Notes: a model not told the origin generated them from the sequence alone. Positions 27,355-37,704 are shown, counted from the first letter of the stretch. The stretch: DNA of 64,000 nt from Thermohalobaculum sp963700775 (GCA_963700775.1 CAVOYU010000001.1:1-64000), one strand, 5' to 3'. Program-made: numbers and translations.

Positions 27355-28386
27355 CTAGAATGCGTCCTCGAACTTCTTGGCCAGGTCCTCGATGTTGTCG
27401 GGCGGCCAGTCCGGAACGTCCATGCCGAGGTGCAGGCCCATGGTGGCCAGCACTTCCTTGATCTCGTTCAGCGACTTGCGGCCGAAGTTCGGGGTGCGCA
27501 GCATCTCCGCCTCGGTCTTCTGGATCAGGTCGCCGATATAGACGATGTTGTCGTTCTTCAGGCAGTTGGCCGATCGGACGCTGAGCTCGAGCTCGTCGAC
27601 CTTCTTCAGCAGCAGCGGGTTGAACTCCAGCCCCTCGTCCTCGGATGCGGCACCGGCCTCCTTCGGCTCCTCGAAGTTGATGAAGGTCTGGAGCTGATCC
27701 TGCAGGATGCGGGCCGCATAGGCCAGCGCGTCCTCCGGGCTCAGCGCGCCATTGGTCTCGACCGTCATCGCCAGCTTGTCGTAGTCCAGCACCTGGCCCT
27801 CGCGGGTCGGGCTGACCTTGTAGGAGACCCGCTTGACCGGCGAGTAGAGGGCGTCAACCGGAATGAAGCCGATCGGGGCATCCTCGGGCCGGTTCTTGTC
27901 GGCGGCCACATAGCCCTTGCCGGTGGCGACGGTCAGCTCCATGTGGACGCTGGCGCCGTCGTCGAGATGGCAGATCACGTGGCCCTTGTTGATGATCTCG
28001 ACGCCCATCACCTCGGTGATGTCGGCGGCGGTCACGACGCCCGGGCCGGTGGCGTTGAGCTGAAGGCGCTTGCTGCCCTCGGCGTCCATCCGGACGGCGA
28101 CGCCCTTCAGGTTCAGCACGATGTCTGTCACGTCCTCGCGGACGCCCGGCACCGAGGAGAACTCATGCAGCACGCCGTCGATCTGCACCGCGGTGATTGC
28201 GGCGCCCTGGAGCGACGACAGCAGCACGCGCCGGAGCGCGTTGCCGAGGGTCAGTCCGAAGCCGCGCTCCAGCGGCTCGGCAACAGCGGTAGCATGACGG
28301 CTCGGATCGAGTCCGGCCTCCACGTCGAGGCCTGCCGGCCTGATCAGTTCCTGCCAGTTCTTGTGGATCACTTCATGGTCCTCCAT
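27355..28386 (-). CDS. rpoA: DNA-directed RNA polymerase subunit alpha
   Basis: A 343-residue protein. The N-terminal domain (to about 235) has the dimerisation and assembly motifs PLERGFGLTLGNALRRVLLS and the usual GEGK-equivalent TGKGYV. The C-terminal domain (about 260 to 325) contains SVRSANCLKNDNIVYIGDLI and the NFGRKSLNEIKEVL helix-hairpin-helix that contacts UP-element DNA. Alphaproteobacterial alphas have a similar extra acidic linker (EAGAASEDEGLEFN). The gene follows rpsK by 95 bases and precedes the terminator and rplQ. Confidence 0.97.
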   Translation of the reverse strand: MEDHEVIHKNWQELIRPAGLDVEAGLDPSRHATAVAEPLERGFGLTLGNALRRVLLSSLQGAAITAVQIDGVLHEFSSVPGVREDVTDIVLNLKGVAVRMDAEGSKRLQLNATGPGVVTAADITEVMGVEIINKGHVICHLDDGASVHMELTVATGKGYVAADKNRPEDAPIGFIPVDALYSPVKRVSYKVSPTREGQVLDYDKLAMTVETNGALSPEDALAYAARILQDQLQTFINFEEPKEAGAASEDEGLEFNPLLLKKVDELELSVRSANCLKNDNIVYIGDLIQKTEAEMLRTPNFGRKSLNEIKEVLATMGLHLGMDVPDWPPDNIEDLAKKFEDAF

Positions 28387-28481
28387 GCTCGCGCCGGGCC
28401 GGATCCCTCGGCCGGGCGCCCCCGAGGAACGGCAAACGGCCCGCCCGGATCGGACAGGCCGCGAGCCGCGAAAGAGTCGTC

Positions 28482-28874
28482 TCAGACGCGGCGGCGTTTC
28501 GGCGGCCGGCAGCCGTTATGTGCGATCGGCGTCACGTCCTTGATCGAACTGATCGTGAACCCCACCGCCTGCAGCGCCCGTAGCGCCGATTCGCGACCGC
28601 CGCCGGGGCCTTGTACCAGGACCTCGAGGTTGCGCACGCCATGCTCCTGCGCCTTGCGGCCCGCATCCTCGGCGGCCATCTGCGCCGCATAGGGAGTCGA
28701 CTTGCGCGAGCCCTTGAAGCCGCAATGGCCTGCCGACGACCAGGAAATGGTGTTCCCCTGCGCGTCCGAGATGGTGATCATGGTGTTGTTGAACGACGAG
28801 TTCACATGGGCGACGCCCGCCGTGATGTTCTTGCGTTCCTTGCGCTTCGGCGCAACGCGTTTCTCGCGAGCCAT
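28482..28874 (-). CDS. rpsK: 30S ribosomal protein S11
   Basis: A 130-residue protein with VAHVNSSFNNTMITISDAQG and the conserved end DVTPIAHNGCRPPKRRRV. It lies on the platform of the small subunit near the mRNA 3' path and contacts S18 and S7. It starts 12 bases after rpsM. Confidence 0.97.
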   Translation of the reverse strand: MAREKRVAPKRKERKNITAGVAHVNSSFNNTMITISDAQGNTISWSSAGHCGFKGSRKSTPYAAQMAAEDAGRKAQEHGVRNLEVLVQGPGGGRESALRALQAVGFTISSIKDVTPIAHNGCRPPKRRRV

Positions 28875-28886
28875 TCTCCGGCCTCC

Positions 28887-29255
28887 TTACTTCTTCTTGC
28901 CGGCGATCGGCTTCGCCTTGCCCTTGCGGGTCCGGGCATTGGTGTGGGTACGCTGGCCGCGCACCGGCAGGCCGCGACGGTGGCGCAGCCCGCGGTAGCA
29001 ACCGAGATCCATCAGCCGCTTGATGTTGACCGCGACCTCGCGCCGCAGGTCGCCCTCGACCTGGTAGTTCTGGTCGATGTGCTCGCGCAGCGCCAGCACC
29101 TCGGCGTCGGACAGCTCGTTGACCCGGCGGCCCACGTCCACGCCGGCGGCCTCGCAGATCTTGCGGGCCGAGGTGTCGCCGATGCCATGGATATAGGTGA
29201 GTGCCACATGCACCCGCTTGTTGGTCGGAATGTTAACGCCTGCGATGCGCGCCAC
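28887..29255 (-). CDS. rpsM: 30S ribosomal protein S13
   Basis: A 122-residue protein starting VARIAGVNIPTNKRVHVAL with the conserved YIHGIGDTSARKIC segment and the basic tail RGQRTHTNARTRKGKAKPIA followed by GKKK that reaches toward P-site tRNA. I choose a GTG start at 29253-29255, because family members begin M-A-R-I-A-G at this point; in-frame ATGs upstream would add an unrelated leader. It follows adk by 238 bases, a gap longer than usual here. Confidence 0.95.
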   Translation of the reverse strand: MARIAGVNIPTNKRVHVALTYIHGIGDTSARKICEAAGVDVGRRVNELSDAEVLALREHIDQNYQVEGDLRREVAVNIKRLMDLGCYRGLRHRRGLPVRGQRTHTNARTRKGKAKPIAGKKK

Positions 29256-29493
29256 TGCTCCAGCTCCGTCGTCCTGGCCCGCTGTCGCGGGCTGAAATCC
29301 AAAAGAAGCCGACGCAAGCGCCGGCCGTTCTCGCCTCCCAAGAGTTGGGACCGGTCTGGGTCCGGACCACATCCCGCATTCCGCCAAGAGGTGAACAGTG
29401 GCGGAGGCGACTCTCATGTCCTCAGGAAGCGCGCACTATAGCCGGGCGCACCTCCCCGTCAAGCCCCGGAGACGGCGGGGATTGACCTAATTC

Positions 29494-30145
29494 TCAGCCT
29501 TTCTCCAAGGCGGCGCGGATCGACCGCGTCACCTCGGCGATATCGGCCATGCCGTCGACGGTCCTGAGCTTGCCGGTGCCCCGGTAATACTCGATCAGCG
29601 GCGCCGTGTCCGCGTGGTAGGCGGTCAGCCGGGCGCGCACGGTTTCGGCATTGTCGTCGGCCCGGCGCTTGAACTCCGTCGACCCGCAGCCATCGCAGAC
29701 TCCGTCGGTCCTCGGCCGCTTGTGGGTGTCGTGGTAGCCCTCGCCGCATTTCGCGCAGGTGAAGCGTCCCGAGACCCGGTCGACCAGCAGGTCGTCGTCC
29801 ACATCCATCGAGACCACTGCGTCCAGCTTCAGCCCCTTCTCGGCCAGCAGCCGGTCCAGCGCCTCGGGCCTGCGGGGCGGTGCGCGGGAAGCCGTCGAAG
29901 ATCACGCCAGCCTCCACGTCCGGCTGGTCGAGCCGGTCGGAGACGACACCGATGACGATCTCGTCGGACACCAGCTTGCCCGCCTCCATCACCGCCTTGG
30001 CCTTGCGGCCGACCTCGGACCCGGCGGCGACGGCGGCGCGCAGCATGTCGCCGGTCGAGAGCTGGATCAGCCCCATTCCGTCCATCAGGATCCGCGCCTG
30101 GGTTCCCTTTCCCGCGCCCGGCGGGCCGAGCAGAATGATGTTCAT
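29494..30145 (-). pseudogene. adk: Adenylate kinase, one-base frame break
   Basis: The start MNIILLGPPGAGKGTQARIL has the P-loop, then GDMLRAAVAAGSEVGRKAKA and FDGFPRT. At about 29877 one extra C shifts the frame; with it removed the protein continues AEALDRLLAEKGLKLDAVVS to the LID domain, which holds the zinc pair CAKC ... CDGC, and ends RSIRAALEKG at TGA 29494. The corrected length is 216 residues. Adk converts ATP and AMP to two ADP and is essential, and no second copy is in the window, so the break is most likely a sequencing error. It sits between secY and rpsM, a common alphaproteobacterial place. Confidence 0.93.
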
Positions 30146-30176
30146 CGGTCCCCCTTCGCGCGGCGGCCCGGCCAGC

Positions 30177-31502
<1,326 letters not shown>

Positions 31503-31594
31503 GTCTCGCTCTCTCTCGCCGTCGAAAGCCGCAGCAGGGTTCCGCTGCGGCGCGCCTCAAGCCCGGATCCAGCCCCGCGAGGAGCCGGCGCGTC

Positions 31595-32083
31595 TCAGCC
31601 CTCGGCCGCCGCGTCCGCAGAGGCGGCGGTCACGGTCAGCGAGCCCCCGGCGGCCTCGACCGCGGCAACCGCGGACTTGCTGGCCCCGGTTACCTCGATC
31701 TTGACGCCCTTCGAGGTCAGGGCGCCCTTGCCAAGCACCCGGACCCCGTCGAGGCGGCGGCGGACCAAGCCGGAACTCACCAGCGCAGCCTCGTCGATGG
31801 TCGCCTTGGCGTCCAGCTTGCCAGCGTCGATGAACTTCTGGATGTTGCCCAGATTCACCACCGCGAAATCCTTGGCGAAGATATTTGTGAAGCCCCGCTT
31901 CGGCAAGCGCCGGTGGAGCGGCATCTGCCCGCCCTCGAAGCCCTTGATGGCGACGCCCGACCGCGAGGTCTGGCCCTTGATGCCCCGGCCGCCGGTCTTG
32001 CCGGTGCCCGAGCCCGGGCCGCGGCCGATGCGCTTGCGCTTCTTGGTCGCGCCCGGATTGTCTCTCAGCTCATGGATCTTCAT
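31595..32083 (-). CDS. rplO: 50S ribosomal protein L15
   Basis: A 162-residue protein starting MKIHELRDNPGATKKRKRIG with the GRGPGSGTGKTGGRGIKGQ basic arm that threads into 23S rRNA, then GFEGGQMPLHRRLPKRGFTN. The C-terminal Ala-rich tail (SLTVTAASADAAAEG) is longer than in E. coli. A gap of 137 bases separates it from rpmD. Confidence 0.96.
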   Translation of the reverse strand: MKIHELRDNPGATKKRKRIGRGPGSGTGKTGGRGIKGQTSRSGVAIKGFEGGQMPLHRRLPKRGFTNIFAKDFAVVNLGNIQKFIDAGKLDAKATIDEAALVSSGLVRRRLDGVRVLGKGALTSKGVKIEVTGASKSAVAAVEAAGGSLTVTAASADAAAEG

Positions 32084-32220
32084 GACGCATTCTCCTCTTG
32101 CCGGACCGGCAGGCCGATGCGTCCATGCCTGCCGCCACAGCCTCTCACATGATGGGGCGTGCGAGCACGCTCCCTACGGCTTCCGGGCACGGGTGCGTGC
32201 TGGCACGCACCGGCCCCCGA

Positions 32221-32433
32221 CTACCCGCGCTCCTCGATGATCTGCACCAGGTGCGGGATCGAGTTCACCATACCGCGAACCGATGGCGTGTCCTCGAGTT
32301 CGCGGGTGCGGTGCATCCTGTTCAGCCCGAGGCCGATCAGCGTCGCGCGCTGCTCGGCCGGGCGGCGGATCGGGCTGCCAACCTGCTTGACGACGATCGT
32401 CTTGCCCGTTCCCTTGGTCTTTGCCTTGGCCAT
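32221..32433 (-). CDS. rpmD: 50S ribosomal protein L30
   Basis: A 70-residue L30 with KTIVVKQVGSPIRRPAEQRA and the LGLNRMHRTRELEDTPSVRG core. The ATG at 32431-32433 (MAKAKTKG) is chosen over one six codons upstream because the spacing from rpsE (14 bases) and the family start fit. It is slightly longer than the 58 to 60 residues of E. coli L30 because of the Lys-rich first ten residues. Confidence 0.95.
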   Translation of the reverse strand: MAKAKTKGTGKTIVVKQVGSPIRRPAEQRATLIGLGLNRMHRTRELEDTPSVRGMVNSIPHLVQIIEERG

Positions 32434-32447
32434 GTCGGTTCTCCCGC

Positions 32448-33032
32448 TCACTCGGCCGAGGCTTCGGCCGGCGCCTCGCCACCGCGGACGGGCAGGATGT
32501 CGGACACCTTCTTTCCGCGCCGCGCCGCGATCTGGCGGGGCGAAAGCTCTCGCTTCAACCCATCGAAGGTGGCCCGCACCATGTTGTAGGGATTCTGGCT
32601 GCCGGTCGACTTGGCGACCACGTCCTGAATTCCCAGCATCTCGAACACCGCGCGGCAGGGGCCGCCGGCGATGATGCCGGTGCCCTGCGGGGCGGTGCGC
32701 ATCACCACCTTGCCGGCGCCCCAGCGGCCTTCCATGTCATGGTGCAGGGTCCGCCCCTCGCGGAGCGGCACCCGTACCAGGCTCCGCTTGGCCTCCTCGG
32801 TGGCCTTGCGGATCGCCTCCGGTACCTCCTTGGCCTTGCCCGAGCCGAAGCCCACGCGGCCCTTCTGGTCGCCGACGACCACAAGCGCCGCGAAGCCGAA
32901 GCGCTTGCCGCCCTTCACCGTCTTCGAGACGCGGTTGATCGCGACCAGGCGGTCCTGGAGTTCGCTGTCACGGTCGTCCTCGCGGCGGTCACGCCGCGGA
33001 CCCCGGTCCCGTCTGCCTTCACGCTCTGCCAT
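32448..33032 (-). CDS. rpsE: 30S ribosomal protein S5
   Basis: A 194-residue protein with the RNA-binding RLVAINRVSKTVKGGKRFGF motif, VVGDQKGRVGFGSGKAKEVP and the conserved GGPCRAVFEMLGIQDVVAKS. S5 helps decoding accuracy and mRNA helicase activity of the ribosome. The charged N-terminus (REGRRDRGPRRDRREDDRDS) is typical of Rhodobacterales S5. Confidence 0.97.
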   Translation of the reverse strand: MAEREGRRDRGPRRDRREDDRDSELQDRLVAINRVSKTVKGGKRFGFAALVVVGDQKGRVGFGSGKAKEVPEAIRKATEEAKRSLVRVPLREGRTLHHDMEGRWGAGKVVMRTAPQGTGIIAGGPCRAVFEMLGIQDVVAKSTGSQNPYNMVRATFDGLKRELSPRQIAARRGKKVSDILPVRGGEAPAEASAE

Positions 33033-33042
33033 TCCCGTCTCC

Positions 33043-33402
33043 TCAGAACTTCAGGCCGCCCTCGCGGGCAGCGTCGGCCAGGGCCTTGATCTTGCCGTGG
33101 TAGAGATAGCCGCCGCGGTCGAAGAACACCTCGCCAACCCCGGCAGCCGTCGCCCGCGCGGCGATCTCGGCGCCGATCTTGGCCGCCGCCTCGCGGTTGT
33201 TCTTGCCGATCAGGCCGAGCTTCGGCTCCAGCGTCGAGGCGGCGGCCAGGGTCCGGCCCTGGGCGTCGTCGATCACCTGGACCGAGATGTTCTTCAGCGA
33301 GCGGTGGACGCTCAGCCGCGGACGGCCGTCCGCCAGCTTCTTGATCTTGTTCCGGACGCGCAGGCGGCGCCGCTGGAACAGGGTTCGCTTGCTGTTCGCC
33401 AT
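33043..33402 (-). CDS. rplR: 50S ribosomal protein L18
   Basis: A 119-residue protein with the Arg-rich 5S rRNA-binding start TLFQRRRLRVRNKIKKLADG, then RPRLSVHRSLKNISVQVIDD and the conserved end FFDRGGYLYHGKIKALADAA. The start is the ATG at 33400-33402; the longer frame upstream is inside rplF. Confidence 0.96.
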   Translation of the reverse strand: MANSKRTLFQRRRLRVRNKIKKLADGRPRLSVHRSLKNISVQVIDDAQGRTLAAASTLEPKLGLIGKNNREAAAKIGAEIAARATAAGVGEVFFDRGGYLYHGKIKALADAAREGGLKF

Positions 33403-33413
33403 GGATGCGCTCC

Positions 33414-33947
33414 TTACTTCTTCTTCCCTTCCTTGCGGAAGATGTACTCGCCCTTGTGCTTGATTCCCTTGCCCTTGTAGGGCTCGGGCCGGCGCCAGTC
33501 GCGGATCTCGGCGGCGACCTGGCCGACCTTTTGCTCGTCGATGCCGCTGATCTCGATCTCGGTCGGCTTCGGGCAGACGATCTGCACGCCCTCCGGGATC
33601 GCATAGTCGACGTCGTGGCTGTAGCCGAGGCTGAGCTTCAGGGTTTTGCCCTGGACCAGTGCGCGGTAGCCGACACCGGTGATCTCGAGCTCGCGCTTGA
33701 ACCCGTCCGTGACGCCGGTCACCAAGTTGGCGACGCAGGTTCTGGTCATGCCCCACTGCTGGCGCGCGCGCTTCGAGCTGCCGCGCGGCACGACGCGGAC
33801 GGTCTCGGCCTCGAGCTTGAGGTCGACATCGTCGGTCGCGGTGAAGCTGCGGGTGCCCTTCGGGCCCTTGACCTGGACGGTCTGGCCCGTGACGGACGCG
33901 GTCACTCCCTTCGGGAGCGGGACCGGACGCTTGCCGATACGTGACAT
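33414..33947 (-). CDS. rplF: 50S ribosomal protein L6
   Basis: A 177-residue protein starting MSRIGKRPVPLPKGVTASVT with two duplicated domains and the C-terminal motif PEPYKGKGIKHKGEYIFRKE followed by GKKK, which binds 23S rRNA near the sarcin-ricin loop. The start at 33945-33947 gives a 13-base spacer from rpsH. Confidence 0.97.
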   Translation of the reverse strand: MSRIGKRPVPLPKGVTASVTGQTVQVKGPKGTRSFTATDDVDLKLEAETVRVVPRGSSKRARQQWGMTRTCVANLVTGVTDGFKRELEITGVGYRALVQGKTLKLSLGYSHDVDYAIPEGVQIVCPKPTEIEISGIDEQKVGQVAAEIRDWRRPEPYKGKGIKHKGEYIFRKEGKKK

Positions 33948-33960
33948 TGCCGCTCCCTCC

Positions 33961-34359
33961 TCAGAATACGGTGCAGAGGACTTCGCCGCCCACATTCTCG
34001 GCCCGGGCGCGGGAGTCGGACATGACACCCTTCGAGGTCGAGACGATGGACACGCCGAGGCCGTTGCGCACCGAAGGCATCTCATTGACCGAGGCGTAGA
34101 CGCGCCGGCCGGGGGTGGAGACGCGCTTCAGCTCGCGGATCACGGGCTGGCCGTCGAAGTACTTGAGCGAAATTTCATACTCCGGGCGGCCGCTGGCCGC
34201 CTCGACGCTCTCGTAGCCACGGATGTAGCCCTCGGCCGCAAGCACGTCGAGCACCCAGCCGCGCAGGCGCGACGCCGGGGTCTTGACGGTCGACTTCGAC
34301 CGCATCTGCGCATTGCGGATGCGGGTCAGCATATCGCCGAGAGGATCGTTCACTGCCAT
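33961..34359 (-). CDS. rpsH: 30S ribosomal protein S8
   Basis: A 132-residue protein starting MAVNDPLGDMLTRIRNAQMR, with KRVSTPGRRVYASVNEMPSV and the end STSKGVMSDSRARAENVGGE that binds 16S helix 21. In the spc operon S8 often acts as translational repressor by binding the rplE leader. The gene lies ten bases after rpsN. Confidence 0.97.
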   Translation of the reverse strand: MAVNDPLGDMLTRIRNAQMRSKSTVKTPASRLRGWVLDVLAAEGYIRGYESVEAASGRPEYEISLKYFDGQPVIRELKRVSTPGRRVYASVNEMPSVRNGLGVSIVSTSKGVMSDSRARAENVGGEVLCTVF

Positions 34360-34369
34360 CTTGCCCTCC

Positions 34370-34675
34370 TCACCAGCTCGACTTGACCATGCCCGGGATC
34401 TCGCCACGCGAGGCGAGATCGCGGAGCGCGATGCGGCTCATCTTGAGCTTGCGGTAGTAAGCCCGGGGCCGCCCGGTCACCTGGCAGCGGTTCTTCAGCC
34501 GGGTGGGGGACGAGTTGCGCGGCAGCTTGGCGAGCTTCAGGCGCGCCTTGAACCGCTCCTCCATCGGGAGGCTCTCGTCCTTCGCGATCTCCTTCAGCTT
34601 GGCGCGCTTCTCGGCATACTGAGCCGCCATCCGCGCCCGCTTCCGGTCCCGCTCGACCATGCTTGTCTTGGCCAT
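34370..34675 (-). CDS. rpsN: 30S ribosomal protein S14 (zinc-free form)
   Basis: A 101-residue S14 starting MAKTSMVERDRKRARMAAQY and ending with NRCQVTGRPRAYYRKLKMSR then LASRGEIPGMVKSSW. There are no CXXC pairs, so it is the long, zinc-independent type. It lies in the head of the small subunit. Confidence 0.97.
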   Translation of the reverse strand: MAKTSMVERDRKRARMAAQYAEKRAKLKEIAKDESLPMEERFKARLKLAKLPRNSSPTRLKNRCQVTGRPRAYYRKLKMSRIALRDLASRGEIPGMVKSSW

Positions 34676-34691
34676 GTCCGGTTCCTCCCGG

Positions 34692-35252
34692 TCAGTTCGC
34701 GAAGGGCATGTTGAAATGCTTCAACAGCGCCTTCGCTTCGGCGTCCGTGGACGCGGTGGTCGTGATGATGATGTCCATGCCGCGGATCTCCTCGACCTGG
34801 TCATAGTCGATCTCGGGGAACACGATGTGCTCCTTGATCCCCATGGCGAAGTTGCCGCGGCCATCGAAATGCTTGCCCCGGAGGCCACGGAAGTCGCGGA
34901 TGCGGGGCATCGCGATCATTACCAGGCGGTCGAGAAAGTCGTACATCCGCTCGCGCCGCAGGGTCACCTTGACGCCGATGGGCATGCCTTCGCGCAGCTT
35001 GAAAGTCGCGATCGAGGTCCGCGCCTTGCGGATGATCGGCTTCTGGCCGGCGATCAGCATCAGGTCGTCATGGGCGGCCTTGATCTTCTTCGAGTCCGAG
35101 ACGGCACCGCCGACCCCCATGTTCAGCACGATCTTGTCGAGCCGCGGGATCTGCATGTCGTTCTTGTAGCCGAACTCCTCCTTGAGCGCGGCGCGGATCT
35201 GCCCGTCATAGATCGCCTTCAGGCGCGGGACATATGTGGAGCCGTCAGCCAT
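34692..35252 (-). CDS. rplE: 50S ribosomal protein L5
   Basis: A 186-residue protein with NDMQIPRLDKIVLNMGVGGA, the RRERMYDFLDRLVMIAMPRI segment and the C-terminal MDIIITTTASTDAEAKALLK. L5 binds 5S rRNA and P-site tRNA. I choose the ATG at 35250-35252 (MADGSTYVPRLK), which overlaps the rplX end by eight bases. Confidence 0.96.
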   Translation of the reverse strand: MADGSTYVPRLKAIYDGQIRAALKEEFGYKNDMQIPRLDKIVLNMGVGGAVSDSKKIKAAHDDLMLIAGQKPIIRKARTSIATFKLREGMPIGVKVTLRRERMYDFLDRLVMIAMPRIRDFRGLRGKHFDGRGNFAMGIKEHIVFPEIDYDQVEEIRGMDIIITTTASTDAEAKALLKHFNMPFAN

Positions 35253-35562
35253 CGATGACCTCCCCGGACTTCTTGGCAAAGCGCACCTTGGTGCCGTCCT
35301 CGAGGAACTTGAAGCCGACCCGGGTCGGGCCGCCGTCCTTGGGATCGACCAGCGCGATATTCGACAGGTCCACCGCCGCTTCCTTCGAGATCCGGCCGCC
35401 CTGGGCGGTCTGGGTCTGGCGGGTGTGGCGGATCACCATGTTGATGCCCGAGACGACCGCCCGGCCGTCCTTCGGCATCACCCGCAGGATGTCGCCCTGC
35501 TTGCCCTTGTCGCGGCCCGTGAGCACGACGACGCGGTCGCCCTTCTTCAGCTTTGCGGCCAT
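35245..35562 (-). CDS. rplX: 50S ribosomal protein L24
   Basis: A 105-residue protein starting MAAKLKKGDRVVVLTGRDKG with a KOW motif (GDRVVVLTGRDKGKQGDI) and VRHTRQTQ-type arm. L24 starts large-subunit assembly. Its ATG overlaps the rplN stop by one base and its end overlaps rplE. Confidence 0.96.
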   Translation of the reverse strand: MAAKLKKGDRVVVLTGRDKGKQGDILRVMPKDGRAVVSGINMVIRHTRQTQTAQGGRISKEAAVDLSNIALVDPKDGGPTRVGFKFLEDGTKVRFAKKSGEVIDG

Positions 35563-35930
35563 CACAGCACCTCCGGGGCGAGCGAGATGATCTTCATGAA
35601 GTTCTTCGCCCGCAGCTCGCGCACGACCGGGCCGAAGATGCGGGTGCCGATCGGCTCGAGGTTGTTCGAGAGCAGCACCGCCGCGTTGCGGTCGAAGCGG
35701 ATCGAGGTGCCGTCGTCGCGGCGCACTTCCTTGGCAGTGCGCACGATCACGGCCTTGCGCACGTCGCCCTTCTTCACGCGGCCACGCGGGATCGCTTCCT
35801 TTACCGAAACGACGATGATGTCGCCGACGCCCGCGTATTTCCGCTTGGCGCCGCCGAGCACCTTGATGCACTGAACCCGACGCGCGCCGGAGTTGTCGGC
35901 GACGTCCAGATTGGACTGCATCTGGATCAT
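35562..35930 (-). CDS. rplN: 50S ribosomal protein L14
   Basis: A 122-residue protein starting MIQMQSNLDVADNSGARRVQ, with KVLGGAKRKYAGVGDIIVVS and the end MKIISLAPEVL. L14 sits at the subunit interface and contacts 16S helix 14. It is 85 bases downstream of rpsQ. Confidence 0.97.
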   Translation of the reverse strand: MIQMQSNLDVADNSGARRVQCIKVLGGAKRKYAGVGDIIVVSVKEAIPRGRVKKGDVRKAVIVRTAKEVRRDDGTSIRFDRNAAVLLSNNLEPIGTRIFGPVVRELRAKNFMKIISLAPEVL

Positions 35931-36015
35931 GGAGGTTTCTCCCGACCTTGGCCCATCGCCGCTCTATTCCGTGCGGCTCGGGCCTGGTTTCGACAAAACC
36001 GGGTGTCGTGTCAGG

Positions 36016-36252
36016 TCACTCGGCCTGGGTCACGACCTCCCAGCGTTTGGACTTCGAGTGCGGCGGGCACTCCCGGATGCGCACCGAATCGCCAACCTTC
36101 GCGGCGTTGCCCTCGTCATGGGCGCGGTACTTCTTGTAGCTCTTCACGGTCTTCTTCATCACAGGGTGCGTGAAGCGGCGCTCGACCTGGACCGTGACGG
36201 TCTTGTCGTTCTTGTCGCTGACGACGGTGCCCTGAAGGATTCGCCTCGGCAT
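36016..36252 (-). CDS. rpsQ: 30S ribosomal protein S17
   Basis: A 78-residue protein starting MPRRILQGTVVSDKNDKTVT with RRFTHPVMKKTVKSYKKYRA and the conserved GDSVRIRECPPHSKSKRWEV. It binds 16S rRNA in the body of the small subunit. Confidence 0.97.
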   Translation of the reverse strand: MPRRILQGTVVSDKNDKTVTVQVERRFTHPVMKKTVKSYKKYRAHDEGNAAKVGDSVRIRECPPHSKSKRWEVVTQAE

Positions 36253-36262
36253 GTCCGTTACC

Positions 36263-36469
36263 TCATTCCGACGTGGCGGCCGCGCGGGCCTTCTCGTTCA
36301 GGATCGTCTTTACCCGGGCGGCATCGCGCCGCACCGTGCGCATGCGCGCGGTGCTGGCCACCTCGCCGGTCGCCTGCTGGAAGCGGAGATTGAAGCTCTC
36401 CTTCTTCAGCGACTCGAGCTCCTCGCGGAGCTGATCCGGTGTCTTGTCGCGCAGCTCTGCAGCCTTCAT
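36263..36469 (-). CDS. rpmC: 50S ribosomal protein L29
   Basis: A 68-residue two-helix protein, MKAAELRDKTPDQLREELES then LKKESFNLRFQQATGE. It lies by the exit tunnel and helps dock trigger factor and SRP through L23. A 100-base gap precedes it after rplP. Confidence 0.96.
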   Translation of the reverse strand: MKAAELRDKTPDQLREELESLKKESFNLRFQQATGEVASTARMRTVRRDAARVKTILNEKARAAATSE

Positions 36470-36569
36470 GGCGACATTCCTTCCTTGACAGATATGCGGA
36501 GGGTCGGGCCCGCCGCATCATTCATCAAAACCGCATGCCGCGCCCCCTGCGGGGCGCAGGCGTTCCGGG

Positions 36570-36983
36570 TTACCAGTCCTCGCGGACAACCACCCTGCTT
36601 CTGACCGACATCTTCATGGCGGCGAGGCGGAGCGCCTCCCTTGCCACAGCTTCCGTCACGCCGTCAACCTCGAACATGATCCGGCCCGGCTTGACCTTGC
36701 ACGCCCAGTATTCCGGCGTGCCCTTGCCCTTGCCCATGCGGACCTCGATCGGCTTCTTGCTGATCGGCACGTCCGGGAAGATGCGGATCCAGACGCGGCC
36801 CTGGCGCTTCATGTGACGCGTCATGGCACGTCGCGCCGCCTCGATCTGGCGGGCGCTGACCCGGTCCGGCTCGATGGCCTTGAGGCCGAAGGTGCCGAAG
36901 TTCAGCTCGGAACCGCCCTTGGCCTCGCCATGGATGCGGCCCTTGTGCTGCTTGCGGAATTTCGTTCGCTTTGGCGAAAGCAT
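36570..36983 (-). CDS. rplP: 50S ribosomal protein L16
   Basis: A 137-residue protein starting MLSPKRTKFRKQHKGRIHGE with IEAARRAMTRHMKRQGRVWI and the RMGKGKGTPEYWACKVKPGR motif. L16 organises the A-site tRNA elbow region. The start is the ATG 22 bases after rpsC. Confidence 0.97.
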   Translation of the reverse strand: MLSPKRTKFRKQHKGRIHGEAKGGSELNFGTFGLKAIEPDRVSARQIEAARRAMTRHMKRQGRVWIRIFPDVPISKKPIEVRMGKGKGTPEYWACKVKPGRIMFEVDGVTEAVAREALRLAAMKMSVRSRVVVREDW

Positions 36984-37005
36984 TGTCGTCTCTCCTCAGG
37001 CCGGC

Positions 37006-37704
37006 TCAGCGCTGCGGGCGCCCGGCGCCGCCTTCCTGCATCTCCTGCTGGCGCTTGTCGCGCGCCTGCGGGTCGTGCTCCATCACCTCGCCCTTGAAGA
37101 TCCAGACCTTGACCCCGATTTTCCCGTAGGCGGTCTTGGACTCCGAGTGCGCATAGTCGATATCGGCGCGCAGCGTGTGCAGCGGAACTCGGCCCTCGCG
37201 GTACCACTCGGTGCGGGCGATCTCGGCTCCGCCGAGGCGGCCGGCGACATTGATCCGGATCCCCTGGGCGCCCATGCGCATGGCGTTCTGGACCGAGCGC
37301 TTCATGGCGCGGCGGAACGACACCCGGCGCTCGAGCTGCTGGGCGATGTTCTCGGCCACCAGCTGGGCGTCGAGCTCGGGGCGGCGGATCTCGACGATAT
37401 TGAGGTGCAGCTCCGACTTGGTCAGGTTGGCCAGCTTCAGGCGCAGCTTCTCGATGTCGGCGCCCTTCTTGCCGATGATCACCCCCGGCCGCGCGGTGTG
37501 GATGGTCACCCGGCACTTCCGGTGCGGGCGCTCGATCACCACCCGGCTGATACCGGACTGGGCGCATTCCTTCTTGATGAAGGCGCGGATCTTCAGATCC
37601 TCGTGCAGCAGATCGCCGTAGTCCTTGGAGTCCGCGTACCAGCGGCTGTCCCATGTGCGGTTGATGCCCAGGCGCAGGCCGATCGGATTTACCTTATGTC
37701 CCAT
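37006..37704 (-). CDS. rpsC: 30S ribosomal protein S3
   Basis: A 232-residue protein starting MGHKVNPIGLRLGINRTWDS, with the KH domain (RPGVIIGKKGADIEKLRLKL) and AGRLGGAEIARTEWYREGRV. S3 forms part of the mRNA entry helicase with S4 and S5. Its ATG shares one base with the rplV stop (TAATG). Confidence 0.97.
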   Translation of the reverse strand: MGHKVNPIGLRLGINRTWDSRWYADSKDYGDLLHEDLKIRAFIKKECAQSGISRVVIERPHRKCRVTIHTARPGVIIGKKGADIEKLRLKLANLTKSELHLNIVEIRRPELDAQLVAENIAQQLERRVSFRRAMKRSVQNAMRMGAQGIRINVAGRLGGAEIARTEWYREGRVPLHTLRADIDYAHSESKTAYGKIGVKVWIFKGEVMEHDPQARDKRQQEMQEGGAGRPQR